64,000 bases of DNA from Phaseolus vulgaris (GCF_000499845.2 NC_023749.2:2823030-2887029), one strand, 5' to 3'; shown: positions 12,640-23,609, counted from the first letter of the stretch. Numbers and translations: made by a program. The notes: generated from the sequence alone by a model not told the origin.

Positions 12640-13560
12640 CATAAAAAAAAGAAACTCTATAATCATCAAAGTCAAAAGAGTATCTTGACTTCACCTTTAA
12701 TAGCGTAATACTATTAATAGTAACAAATCAACAACCAATCAATATGTGTTTCATGTGAAAAATTATACATATTTATATACTACACAAAAATCATAAAATC
12801 ATGAAATAGAAATCAATTTTTAGAGACCAAAATAATTAGTTGCACTAGTAACTAAATTATAAATCATTTTAGAAACTAAAACAAATTTTGGTATCTAAAT
12901 TAATTTATATTATTGTTAAATAATCTCTAAATTGGTATCTAATTAGCAACCAAGGTTTTAGAGACCAAATTTAGAAACTAATTAATTAGTAGTTAAAATC
13001 TTGGTTGCTAATTAGATACCAATTTAAAAACTATTTAATAATAGAAATTAATTTAGAAACCAAAAATTTGTTTTAGTTTATAAGATGGTCTATAATTTAG
13101 TTACTATTGCAACTAATTATTTTGGTCTCTACAAATTAGTTTCTATTTCATGATTTTCTTGTAGTAGTGATATATGTGTACATGAAATATTTTTAGTTAT
13201 AGTAAAAACATTTTAACTAATTTTTAATATCTTTTTCAATACATTTAGATTAGCTGAAATTTTATTTTATAAAAGAATTTAATAATGAAAAGTAATGTTA
13301 TAAATATTGTGTTGAAAATATTTACTTTTTATAAACTCTGACTGTATAATGTTCATGGTTACAGAATGTTTATTATGAAGTTTTTATTACAGAGATTAAT
13401 CTTTAAAAAAGTAAAAACTATTTTAAGTGCTAATTTAACTTGGCAAGAAAAATATTGTTTGAGAGTTTTGTTGGTGTTCACATCTGTCTGTAGTATTTTT
13501 TTACATATCTATAACTCTTTTAAGTATAACAAATATGGGTGCCTAGATAAGAGGCTCTAA
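12640..13560. repeat. Dispersed repeat R1, copy split by a foldback MITE
   Basis: The sequence outside 12777-13169 matches 16735-17170, 18440-18960 and 48400-49200. The shared order is a gtgtttccc / gactctttt start, a ttagattagctgaaattttatttta stretch, a gttgaaaatatttactttttata stretch, an aataaaaactatttta stretch, and aactcttttaaagtataacaaat. No protein is recognised. In two copies the repeat leads straight into the unknown membrane module (at 18999 and 49232), so it may hold that module's upstream sequence. Confidence 0.65.
12777..13169. mobile_element. Foldback MITE with CACTA-like end
   Basis: The right end reads, on the minus strand, cactactacaagaaaatcat, the form typical of plant CACTA elements. 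The left end is a weaker match (tactacacaaaaatcat). The two halves are inverted copies of each other over nearly their whole length, centred near 12975: gaccaaaataattag, ttggtatctaattagcaacc and ttagaaactaa each recur inverted. It interrupts a copy of the R1 repeat. I could not fix the expected 3-bp target duplication. Confidence 0.7.
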
Positions 13561-13569
13561 TAATAAAGA

Positions 13570-14980
13570 AAAAAAGAGCTTCAAAGAAAACATATAAAAA
13601 ATAAAAAATAAAAAGAGTGTGAATGTGAAAAAGAAAGAAAAGGAGCTTTGGGTTAGAGAAAAAGATTTTGGTGTGAAAAAAGTGGTCAAATTGGAATGGA
13701 ATGGAATGTTCAAATTCCTACCCTTTCTTCTCTCTTTCTCTCATTAACTAATAATATTGAGTTTATAGTTATCTAACTGTTGTGAACATATGTTGGCAAC
13801 TCAAGTGTCCAAGCAAAAGTCACACATAAAGAGAAATGATCCAAGAGAGAATCAATCTTTTTGTTGTCTAGCAAAACTGAAGAGGTAATTTATTTATACG
13901 AGTATAATACATGTATGACCAAAAACATTTAATACACATCAATGAGAATTAGATTATCTACTCACTGATTATAAAAAATATACTGAATATTCCCACACCA
14001 CTAATTGTTTTTTATATCAGCAAAGAATAAATAAAATAAAATGAGACATTTCAGGATGTCTCAACTCTTATACAAAACATTCATACCAGGTTTCTTAGCA
14101 TCCTACCGACTAAGGACCCAACAAATCATTACACTACAAACCAACATAATATACCAGTACAAGATATAGAGATCCAACAAATACTGTTTACAACAACTCA
14201 CCAAAAAGAATACATCCTCAAAATAAGACGTACATCCATCACCTAAATAATATCTTTACCAACAAGCAGAAACGCCGTAACCAATAGCCAAACTCGACAA
14301 ACCCACACCACTAATTGTACAGTATACAAGATAAGATTAGGCAACTGTCTTCTATTTTTAAAGCAGTTCCTCAACACCAAAAGAGGTACTAGAATGCAAG
14401 ATAGGTTATAATAACATATAAAAAACAGTACTTCCAAAAATCCCCTCTTACTCAATAAAGCAACCCTAAATCCTGCATAAAATCCAAACTAAAATAATAG
14501 TGTCACCTCCAAGAGCAGACCACTAAACGTTCCCTATAAGAATGCTATTTGGTTTGTGTATTCTGACATGCACTTTGCTATTTGTTTTACCATTACCCAT
14601 TAGTAACGCATAATGTGTAACAAAGGGAGATAATGCTTAGGTCCAATTAGTGAGTGTGAAAGCAGAAGATGTGTTTAAAGACACAAACACTCACAGCACC
14701 ATACCTGTACTCAAAAGGTATGGTGCAATTGATGGCGTGGAAGTAGGAAGTATTGGTTATAGTCATGGAAAAATTGGTTCATGAAAACTGTAACTGGGCA
14801 CATGAAACGCGTAATTTAAGCAAACATAAAACCCCAATAACAAAGCAGCCCCTGCCCCCATCATTTTCCTCTTTTCCTTTTTTCATTCTTTCTCTCTCTG
14901 TCAACTTCTCTCCTCTCCTTTCTTTCTTTATTTTTTTTTCTCATACATCATCTATTTCAAAATCTGATAACATCATATTG
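13570..14980. other. Non-genic stretch with shared purine- and pyrimidine-rich block
   Basis: Bases 13560-13750 (aaaaaataaaaaataaaaa, then gtggtc, tggaatggaatgttcaaattcctaccctttc) recur at about 22600-22720. Bases about 14705-14850 match intron 2 of the alanyl-tRNA synthetase gene near 62120-62275 (ggtgcaattgatgg, gtggaagtaggaagtattgg). I see no gene in between. Confidence 0.45.
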
Positions 14981-14984
14981 TAGA

Positions 14985-16255
14985 TTAGGAGTCAAGCTAT
15001 ATTTCTACCCGATCAGATTTTCAAACAGAGTAAGTTAATTTTTACTCTAAAGTTCTCTTATTCTCTGTTTTTCTCTCTGATTTAGTTATCAATATTAGTG
15101 GGGCAGTTGAGAAAAGTGTTTCTCTCAACTTGATTAACCTCATACTGAATTTTTGTTATGTTTGGATAACTTGCATTAGGCCCGTAAATCTTGAAGCTTA
15201 TCCAGACTATGAGAAATAAAATTCTAGAAGTTGCTTGGAAAACAAGCCATTAAGGTAAGGGAAGCTAAATTTAATTTTTTAATAGCACCCTAGCATAGAA
15301 GATCTAAATGCGGAAGGGACGTGGTCCCAATATTGAATTTCTCTTGCAGGGGTGTTATTTGTTTATATATTGTGTGTTTGTTTATATATTATTTAAACTT
15401 TATAAATATTATATTTTGATAGTTTGAGAGTTAAATATTGTTTTTAACGTTGGAAAAGTTCTGGAATGATATGAATTTTTAAATGTTATGTGATTGAATG
15501 ATATGTATTATATACGAATGATGTAAATAGTATGAAATTGATGTCATACATTTGAAATAATGTATGAGTTGTTGTTTGATGGTACCTTAAGTTAAGTATG
15601 AAAAGTCTATGTTTAACGGAGATCTCTGCCTTCACTAATGATCTAAGTCATGTAGATTAAGATATAAGGTGGTGGGAAGCTGAGACGGAGTTCACACACA
15701 CCGGGTCTCACTGTAGACACTCAGTATTGGATGTTTGAACTTACCCTGATCCTTTTTATTGGATTCACTAGTAATCTTTGGGTCAGGCTCTGGTAGGGAC
15801 ATACTTAATGAGTCTTCCGGAAGATGAAGTGGGATTGAGATGAAATCCAATGATTGTGATTGAAAATAGATCCATGTATGGTCTATATGAATGATGAAAT
15901 TGATATTGAAATTTTATATGACAACATTTAAAGAAATGTTTATAAATGATTTGTTTGATTGGTTCTTTTTGCAAAAATTAGATAAGATATGAAATTTCTT
16001 TTCATTAGCTTACCCTTGCTTTTTCGTATTGTGTTTGAACTGCAATGACTGTACTGTGTATACGAGCAGATGACCATACAGGGTGCAGGAGAGCCTTAGA
16101 GATTTCAGAGTTTTATTTTGAGATATGGATATGTAAATATTTGTATTTCTATAAATCCTAATCATGTATTAAAAATGTTTTGAAAAACTCCAAGTTTGTA
16201 TAAAAATTGGTAGAACTTTTATTCTAATAGTTATAGGTAAATTATGGGATGTTAC
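14985..16255. mobile_element. Possible LTR-type remnant
   Basis: A largely unique block ends in gggatgttaca at about 16245-16255, a form common at the 3' ends of plant gypsy LTRs. It contains transcribed-looking phrases but no gag or pol frame. The left limit is uncertain and no matching second LTR or target duplication was found. The call rests on the end motif and general look only. Confidence 0.25.
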
Positions 16256-16339
16256 AAAGTCGGCTCATAATTCAACATTATCATGAACATATTTACTCAT
16301 ATTAAATATGATATTATTATGAACATATTTACTATATAC

Positions 16340-16500
16340 CAGAAGTGGAGCTATCTTGTTCTTGTTGTCAGCAGGAATTGATAGAGTTTGAACATTGCTT
16401 TTGAATGATGAAACTTTCTGTTTAGGGAAAGTGAAAATCAAGTGAATGATGAGTAAGATACTGTTGAAGACAAAGAAACAGATTCTCGCTGCCTAAAAGG
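16340..16500 (-). pseudogene. Alanyl-tRNA synthetase exon 20 fragment
   Basis: The phrases ggagctatcttgttcttg, gcaggaattgatagagttt and aacattgcttttgaatgatgaaactttctg match exon 20 of the intact gene (53784-53873) with a 14-base gap in the middle. The gap removes codons and shifts the frame, so the copy is dead. Confidence 0.75.
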
Positions 16501-16734
16501 AGAAAAAGATAAAGCAAACTTATTAGAATACATTAAAACCCACCACTATTCTATGCATGCATACCACTAGCAGGACAAACTATCAAACCCTAATCATAAC
16601 AAAGAAGAAATACAACTGTTAATGTGTTTTCAACTGTGTGTTCACACCAAGTAATCTCTGTTTTTTTTATCAAAATTAAAATCAGTGAAGATGCATTGTG
16701 GTAATCAGTAAAACATAGTTTTGTATGATGAGTT

Positions 16735-17170
16735 ATTCATGTGGTCACTCTATAATGCCCCATCAGTCAAAAGTCAAAAGAGTATCTTGACTTTACTTTT
16801 AATAGTGTAATATCAAGGATAGGAACCAATGAATGAATGTGTTTCCCAATTTTTACTCTTTTAAAATTTATCTTTTTATGTATGTAAAATTATTTTATTT
16901 TTGATAAAAAATTATATGTGTGTATACATGAAATATTTTTAGTTATAATAAAAACATTTTTAACTGCATTTCTTTTATGAGAGCATTTCTAAATATTTTT
17001 CTAATTTTTAATATATTTTTTCATACATTTAGATTAGCTGAAATTTTATTTTATACAAAAAAAATTAATGATGAAAAGTAATGTTATAAATATTATGTTG
17101 AAAATATTTACTTTTTTATAAACTCTGACTCATAATGTTCATTCTTACAAAATATTTCTAGCATTTGAAT
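16735..17170. repeat. Dispersed repeat R1, second copy
   Basis: Same order of phrases as the copies at 12640, 18440 and 48400. This copy carries an additional ttatatgtgtgtatacatgaaatatttttag stretch that is also present around the MITE at 12640-13200. Confidence 0.6.
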
Positions 17171-17224
17171 TATAAAACATGATATATATGATTGAACACA
17201 AAACCCTAAATCCAAAACCCAACT

Positions 17225-17545
17225 ACCAACTTCCATGTAACTTAGCTGCGTTGCTGAAATTCATGTGCCACTTTGATTGCATCATAAGCAGAATGAGTTG
17301 CAGTGGAAGATAAGGAGAAGGCCACACTGTGACATAAACATAGCACACCATAATGCAAATTAGCATAAACTTATGATCCATCCATGTATTTTGCTCCAAT
17401 ACTAGTATAAAATAATGCATACTGTTAACTACAATATTAAATATATTTTGTGATTATTATTATTTTTTTAATTTAAGACGTAGTGAAGGCATACTTTAGA
17501 GCCAAAAGGAAGGCAAAAACTTTAGCCAAATAGTGGACATGGTGC
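17225..17545 (-). pseudogene. Three-piece mosaic: synthetase exon 19, GTPase exon 2, synthetase exon 3
   Basis: Bases about 17230-17280 match alanyl-tRNA synthetase exon 19 (54609-54675: ttccat, aacttag, tgccactttgattgcatcataagca). Directly joined at about 17298-17340 is a 40-base match to GTPase exon 2 (2998-3040; encoded peptide VYVTVWPSPYLPL on the minus strand), then a match to GTPase intron 1 (ataatgcaaattagcata, 3195-3212). Bases 17478-17545 match the exon 3 donor region of the synthetase (61663-61735). Pieces from genes 14 kb to the left and 37-44 kb to the right are thus fused within about 320 bp. Confidence 0.8.
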
Positions 17546-17657
17546 AATTGATGCTGTGGAAGTTATGGACGTGGTCCCTCTCTAATATCTGAAGCTCCAT
17601 AAAAGTGAATAGAAATATGTTTTATTAACACAGCCTCTACCTAACACAAACACAAAT

Positions 17658-18438
17658 TTAACACCGCTTGCGTAACATTAATTGATGTTGCAGACGTGAT
17701 ATTTGATAGGATGTGACACTGGTTCTATATTATAATATATGACTCATAGCACACGCAAAACTGGTTACCTGTGTGTAAGTGGTTACTTATGTGACGTTTA
17801 TGACCACCCACTCTTCATGAAAAAAAAATTAATTTTTTTAATAAAAAACATATATTACATCGGTTAGATGGCTTAACCGGTGTAATAACCCTACCAGAAC
17901 TACCCAACCACATGTTCCTCCACATATACTGGCACACGCAAAACTGGTTACCCGTGTGTCTGTAAGTGGTTACTTATGTGACGTTTATGGCCATCAACTC
18001 TTCATGAAAAAAAAATCAATTTTTTTAATAAAAAACATATATTACATCGGTTAAATGGCTTAACCAGTGTACCCTACCAGAACGGGTTACCCAGCCACAG
18101 GTTCCTCCACATATACTAGCACACGCAAAATTGGTTACTCGTGTGTCTGTAAGTAGTTACATATGTGACGTTTATGACCCACCCACTCTTTATGAAAAAA
18201 AATTCAACTTTTTTAATATGGATCATATATTACATCGGTTAGATGACTTAACAGGTGTAATATGGGTCATTTTGAGTAAAATATATATATATATTACACC
18301 GGTTGATTCTAAGAACCAATGTAATATATATTTTTTTATCCTATCTTGAAGCTCGCACTGCTGATTCACGTGCAATTTCACTCTATCACTTCATTGTCAC
18401 ATCTACAACGTCAAATATTACTGTCAGCGGGTGTCAAT
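17658..18438. mobile_element. Terminal-inverted-repeat element T1, copy 1
   Basis: About 780 bp with imperfect inverted ends of the ttgacaccgct...gcagacgtgaca type. The interior consists of three diverged tandem units of roughly 190 bp, each carrying cacacgcaaaactggttac, gtaagtggttacttatgtgacgtttatg and a small hairpin around acatcggttagatggcttaaccggtgt. It has no coding capacity. A second copy lies in the opposite orientation at 44823-45677. No clear target duplication was found. Confidence 0.75.
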
Positions 18439-18439
18439 A

Positions 18440-18960
18440 TACGAGGACTCAATTGAATATACATTCCAAAAGTACCTTAATACTATTAAGGAACAATTCA
18501 ACAACCAATTGAATATGTGTTTCCCAATTTTGACTCTTTTAAAATTTATGTTTATTTTTAATATCTTTTTTAATACATTTAGATTGGCTGAAATTTTATT
18601 TTATAAAAAAATTTAATAATGAAAATTAATGTTATAAATATTATGTTGAAAACATTTACTTTTTATAACCTCTGACTGTATAATGTTCATGCTTACAAAA
18701 TATTTACTTATGAAGTTTTTATTGCAGGGATTAATCTTTAAAAAAATAAAAACTATTTTAACTGCTGATTTAACTTGGCAAGAAAAATATTGTTTGGGAG
18801 TTCATCTGCAGTGTTTTTCTACATCTCTATAACTCTTTTAAAGTATAACAAATTATATTTAGAAGTTATTTTCTGAATATTTAAATAAGTTCTAGCATTT
18901 GAATTATAAAATTATATTTCAAAATTATAGAATTAAGGAATAATAAGCCATTAAAAGTCC
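18440..18960. repeat. Dispersed repeat R1, third copy
   Basis: Matches 48400-49200 in order and orientation and continues to the right into the membrane/Cys module in both places. The stretch 18440-19385 and 48480-49641 are therefore two copies of one larger duplicated block. Confidence 0.65.
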
Positions 18961-18998
18961 AAAACTACTTTTTTGAGATTAAGAAAATTATTGAAGCG

Positions 18999-19385
18999 GT
19001 GAACGGTGGGGACCACCACCTTCTTCCTCGTCTTCTTCATAGCAAACAAAACAGAGTGTTCTTGTTCATGTTGTACAGTAATCTATTCACAACTGTTTTT
19101 AAGAGCACTAATCCACTCACAATGCTTCTCATGATCTTGCTAATTCCTCTGCTCATGCTATTAAGTTTTCTAATCGGTTATTGGTATGTATGAGTTCTTG
19201 GCATTGTAATAATCACTTGCTCTCTGTTTTGCCTTTTATTAACATTCTTAATTTAGGTATGGGAAAACAAGTATCGATGTAGAAATGAACGGCTGCTTTG
19301 TGAACAGCAATGGAGATCAACACCTCAAGAATACTAATTTTGTATTTTGCAATGGTTCCAGTGCTTGGCTCTCACCCCTGTTAAG
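18999..19385 (+). pseudogene. Unknown membrane/Cys module, copy A (probably decayed)
   Basis: Exon 1 (to 19183) encodes a hydrophobic helix (TMLLMILLIPLLMLLSFLIG). A phase-2 GT-AG intron leads to exon 2 at 19257, which encodes YGKTSIDVEMNGCFVNSN and GDQHLKNTNFVFCNG. The same exon pair occurs in copies B, C and D. Relative to copy D, the ATG opposite position 49232 is ATA here, so translation would have to begin at another site (18999). The 3' end of exon 2 is out of register with the other copies. I do not recognise the family: the visible features are one membrane helix and a short GCF...QQH...NVNF block. Confidence 0.45.
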
Positions 19386-19479
19386 GTTGGTGGTTATCAT
19401 CTCAAACGCAACTATCAAACGTTGTCTTGGTGCACGAGTACTCTTCCTGTTACTGTGTATGCTTCCTGCAATTCTGGCA

Positions 19480-20135
19480 CCATGTGGCACTTCCGGCATG
19501 TGGGCACTTCCGGCACCATATTTTGAGTGAAAATGTGTTTTCAACGTTGTCTTCACGAGTGAAAAGTTTAATTTATTCCTGAATTTGATTCGTGAATTTA
19601 TACACTACTCTGTCCACAATCTCCTTTTAGTGTTGGTAACTTCTCTGCTGATTCAATTAACTCTTCTTTTCGCTTACAGGTATGTAGGAGCTTCTGCAAT
19701 TACTTATTCTGTGTTTGTTTGGCCTTATCTTGAAGATTTTTTAATACTTTTAATTACAAGGAGTGGGAAAACTGTCAATCTGATTATGAACGGTTGCTTT
19801 ATCAATGAGAGTGGATCTCAACAACACGTGAACGTGAATTTCATATTTTTGTCAGTTCTATCCACAGTCTCTGTTTTTTTTTATCAGCCTAGTTTATTAC
19901 GAGTGAAAATGTGGTACTTCTGGCATGTGGCACTTCGGGCACCATATTTTGAGTGAAAATGTGTTGTTAAGGTTGGTAGTTATCATCTCAAACGCAACTA
20001 TTAATGTGTTTTCAACGTTGTCTTGGTGCACGCGTCTTCCTGTTCCTGTGTATGCTTCCTGCACTTCTGGCACCATTTGGTACTTCTGGGACCATGTGAC
20101 ACTTCTGGCACCAAGTGCCACTTCTGGCATGTATG
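19480..20135. repeat. Minisatellite-like cttctggcac repeats
   Basis: The word acttctggcaccat or close variants (acttccggcaccata, acttcgggcaccata, acttctgggaccatg) occurs at least eight times in clusters at 19480-19525, 19915-19955 and 20060-20130, often joined to ttttgagtgaaaatgtg. The clusters surround copies A and B of the membrane/Cys module and may have arisen with their duplication. Confidence 0.65.
19585..19956 (+). pseudogene. Unknown membrane/Cys module, copy B
   Basis: Exon 1 encodes a short hydrophobic segment (LLVLVTSLLIQLTLLFAY) ending at the same phase-2 donor, ag before gtatgtaggagc at about 19680. Exon 2 begins near 19760 and encodes RSGKTVNLIMNGCFINES then GSQQHVNVNF. After NVNFIF the similarity stops and the frame runs into the short cttctggca minisatellite region. 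The copy therefore keeps the conserved core but lacks the CFQ...AK end seen in copies C and D. Confidence 0.4.
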
Positions 20136-20320
20136 AATTGGGAGGGAAGCAGAAGAATCAAACCTTATTGGATGTGTGTTTTGTTGGGTTGGAAAGAGGT
20201 CAAAGTTTGGTCATGAGAGAGTAAAGTGCAGAGATGAAAAAAGAGAGAAAAGCGAAAGAATGTGCGAGAAGAGCGTGAAGAAGAGATAGAATAAGAGAGC
20301 AGAGAAGATGTTTGTGAGAG

Positions 20321-22000
20321 TTGTGTGAGTGCAAAACTAAACTTCGCGACAACGATTGCGGTGTTCCACTTTCCCCCCTTTGCTTGCCCCTCGTCGGTCT
20401 TAGGTTTCATGTCGTTTGTAACATACAATTTCCTTCTATTCTTGGATTGTCATTAAATATTCAACAACGTATTTTTTCGAGTGAAAATTTGATTCGTGAA
20501 TTTCCACACTACTCTGTCCAGAATCTCTTTTTAATGTTGGTCACTTCTCTGCTGATTCTATTAACTCTTTTATTCGCTTACAGGTATGTAGGAGCTTCTT
20601 ATGCCATTACTTATTCTGTGTTTTGCCTTATCTTAAAGATTTTCATTACATTCAATTACCAGGAGTGGGAAAACAACTATCAATCTGGTTATGAGCGGTT
20701 GCTTTATCAATGAGAGTGGATCTCAACAGCACTTGAAGAACGTTAATTTTATATTTTACAATGAATGCTTCCAGTGCCCAGCTAAGGTCAATGCTCTGGG
20801 TACCTGTATACATAATGATATGCTTTACCAGTTTCTCTTTACTCTCTCTCTGTGCCTTTACTCGAAAATTAGGCTTGTGCTTTTTCCCTTTCTATTCTAG
20901 TTAGTTGGCCATTCAACAGTTGCACAAGATCCAACGACTGTAGATGGATAAAACAGAGGTAGCATATAACTGCCAAATTGGGCCTTAGAGTTGCTTGTTC
21001 TAAGGATAATTATCAAACTAGGTTTTGCGCTTATAAAAATTCCCAGTTTTGAACCCAATATTAGTGGTATGTATGCTACTAAACTGGGTTTTAATGTATT
21101 CTAACAAGTTTGCTTTATTTTTTTCTCCTTTTATACTGATTTGTTTGTCTTCAACAATGATCTTACTCATCATTTGTAGTCACTTGATTTTTTTCACCTT
21201 CCCTTAACAGAAAGATTCATCAATCAAAAGCAATGTTGAAACTTCATCAATTCCTGCTGCCAAGAAACCTGACATCAAGATCAAGATAGCTCCACTTCAG
21301 GTATACAGTAAATATGTAGAATAATTTTGCAGGCATTTTACTTTTTCCCGTTTTACTATTGTTTTTTATTTCTTGTCCTTCAATTTGGTCATGCATTTAG
21401 TCATATACTGTACTGATATCATATTTGTTGTAGGATGAAGTCAGAAAAGCACAAAAGCATGTTGCTGAGAAAAACAAGCCTAAAGCTGTAACTATTACAG
21501 TGGAGAAGGCTGAGCTTGGTGCTTCTAATGAGAAAGCTCTTTGCATATCCGGTGTTGATGTTGGTGTGGATGTAGCTGCAGTTGGAGAGACTGTTAGAAA
21601 AGCCATGGAGCACAAGGTAATTTGTGGTGGGGTGGCAGAGAAAGGAGATAAAGGTAAGGTGGATGTGGCAGAGTGGCTGAGTAATGCGTTGGGGCCTCTA
21701 AAAGGGAGATGTGGTCAAGGAAAAAGTGGTCTTGCAACGGCTCAGGTTAGTTATTCACTAATTTCTTTTATCTAAGCACTGGGAATAATTTTCAGAATTG
21801 AAGAAAAATGTGCATCAATTAGGAGAATTTCTGGTATGCAATGTGCGTTTTATTTGATATTGTACTGATATGTGTACGCTTATCTTTTTCAGGGTACAGA
21901 TGCAGCACGTGTTAATGAGGCTATGGATCTTGCAGAAAAATTTGAAAACACTATTCTTTTCTTTTATTTGTTTTTTCTACACAAGAAAAGGCTACCATGA
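20321..22000 (+). CDS. Candidate chimeric gene: membrane/Cys module fused to synthetase C-terminal exons
   Basis: A five-exon model can be read: 20321-20583, 20663-20786, 21211-21300, 21434-21745 and 21893-22000, about 298 aa. Every junction is GT-AG and phases match throughout (2,0,0,0). Exons 1-2 are copy C of the unknown module: hydrophobic LMLVTSLLILLTLLFAY, then RSGKTTINLVMSGCFINES and the CFQCPAK end. Exons 3-5 copy alanyl-tRNA synthetase exons 20-23, the coiled linker and C-Ala domain, with all reading frames open. In exon 4, intron 21 and the start of exon 22 are lost between two gtaattt words, giving a seamless in-frame fusion (MEHKVICGGV). The last codons and the TGA (21998-22000) come from antisense TFIIIC intron 2. 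The first exon's upstream part is uncertain, and no promoter was identified. It may be a real chimeric gene or a well-preserved pseudogene. Confidence 0.4.
20868..21950 (+). pseudogene. Inverted copy of the 3' end of the alanyl-tRNA synthetase gene
   Basis: The copied block runs from intron 19 (20868 onward matches the reverse complement of 54545 downward) through exon 20 (21211-21300), exon 21 (21434-21616), truncated exon 22 (21617-21745) and exon 23 (21893-about 21950), and retains shortened introns, so it was copied from DNA and not from mRNA. Exons 20 and 21 keep exactly the parental lengths (90 and 183 nt). Substitutions are scattered and no stop codon has been introduced. It lies on the strand opposite to the parent gene. 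Confidence 0.88.
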
Positions 22001-22200
22001 AAGAAGTTGATAGTGTTCCTAATGCATTTTTAGCAGTTTGGAAACTCATAGGCAAAGGCTACACCTGAAAGAAGTTGATTTCTTTCCTTTAATTCTTTTT
22101 ATATTTAAAGGTAGATTACAAGTTTTGGTCTCCACCAATGGAGTGGATATTAGAGGAATACATTTGGTGTTATGGTTTTGGAACAACATTTTGTTACATT
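21952..22200 (-). other. Copied piece of TFIIIC intron 2
   Basis: Read as its reverse complement, 38150-38410 (inside intron 2 of the TFIIIC gene, 37798-38501) matches this segment nearly throughout. Shared phrases include ctaatgcatttttagcagttt, caaaggctacacctgaaagaagttgatt, cctttaattctttttatatt and agaggaatacatttggtgttatgg. About 30 bases are missing here relative to the parent. The piece is joined directly to the synthetase exon 23 copy. Confidence 0.88.
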
Positions 22201-22317
22201 TTTTGCTCCAATTAAATAGGTTTATAAATATTTTATTTATACTTCAGTCTAATGTTTTTTACTATAGTCTATTTTTTAAAAAATAATTTTCTAATGCAAA
22301 GTTGCATAAAAATATTT

Positions 22318-23070
22318 TGTAGAAAATCTTATATGAACAGAAACCCAAATACCAACCTCTTCCAGCAAACTTCCATCTCAAATTCATCTGCCACTTTCAT
22401 TGCCCAGATAAACTCGTGTGTTTGAAATATGGGTGCCTAGATCATCAACTAAATATGAAGAGCCTCGAATAATAAAGAAAAAAAAGACAAAAACATTAGC
22501 TACAATATTCACCTCAACTTTTTGTCCAACTTTAACAAGCCATTAAAATATAAAGTTTAATCAAAGAAGAAAGGTTGGGGGGCAAGAGTACCAATAGTGA
22601 GATAAAAAATAAAAAATAAAAAAAGTGCTAATGTGAAAAAGAGAGAAAAGTAAGATTTTGTTCTGAAAAGTGGTCTTGGAATGGAATGTTCAAATTCCTA
22701 CCCTTTCTTCTCTCTCTCGTTACATTACCTAGCTTGCAATGAGGAGCTGCAACGTTTCTCAACTCTTCTTTCTTTTTCCTTTGCTTTTACAAATTTCATA
22801 TTAAGGAACACAATTAGTTTTTGATATCACTATTAGTTGTATTAATTTATATTTTCGTTTCATGCTTATTACTTTCTTAAAATATCATTAGTGTTACTAT
22901 TACAAGTATGAATTAAATGGGTTAGAGATCCCACATGACTATAAAAAAACCTTCAAAGGAAGCATTAATTAACTTCCACATAATTCTAATGAAATAGATA
23001 ACCTTTTTTCATTCTCAAACTTTTTGTTCAACTCTAACGAGCCATTAAAATATTAAGTTACTTTCCACTA
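22318..23070 (-). pseudogene. Patchwork of synthetase exon 19/18 and intron 12 fragments
   Basis: Bases 22318-22490 match exon 19 (54568-54830) with two internal deletions: ttccagcaaacttccatct, aaattcatctgccactttcattgc, then tgtgtttgaaatatgggtgcctagatcatcaacta. Bases 22544-22600 match intron 12 (56465-56525: ttaatcaaagaagaaaggttgggg). Bases 22965-23040 match exon 18 (54870-54955). The order is scrambled relative to the gene and all frames are broken. Confidence 0.75.
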
Positions 23071-23609
23071 ATCAAAGGCTTTCCCATTAGAAGCAGCAAA
23101 AAATTACTTTTTTAAGGCTTAACCTGCTTTTCTCACTTCTACAACAGATATGATATGATTGAACCGGAAAACCGGAAAAACAGTTTTGCACGTGGTCACT
23201 CTAGCGTCAATCTCTCCAGCAAATAACACTTGTGATCATATTTCTTCAAACTTCAATTATTGATAATAATAAAACAATTTTTTATTAAATAATTTAGAGA
23301 TATTTATTTAATTGTTACAAAATAGCTATATTCATGAATTTTTTTATTTAAAAAATTAGTAATATTTTTATAATGTTACTTTTTAATTAAATTTTTTAAT
23401 AACATTTTTATAAATATGATGAACAATATTTAATAAAGTGTGATAAAATACAACATTCCTGGGAAGATATTCTTTAGAATTATTAAAGATTCTAATATGT
23501 TCATCATATTGATATGAGCATCCTTATGATAAACAAACGTATCTTCACTTGATGTAATTCTATTAAGGAACAAGTCAACAACCAATTGAATGGACTCTTA
23601 AAATTTATG

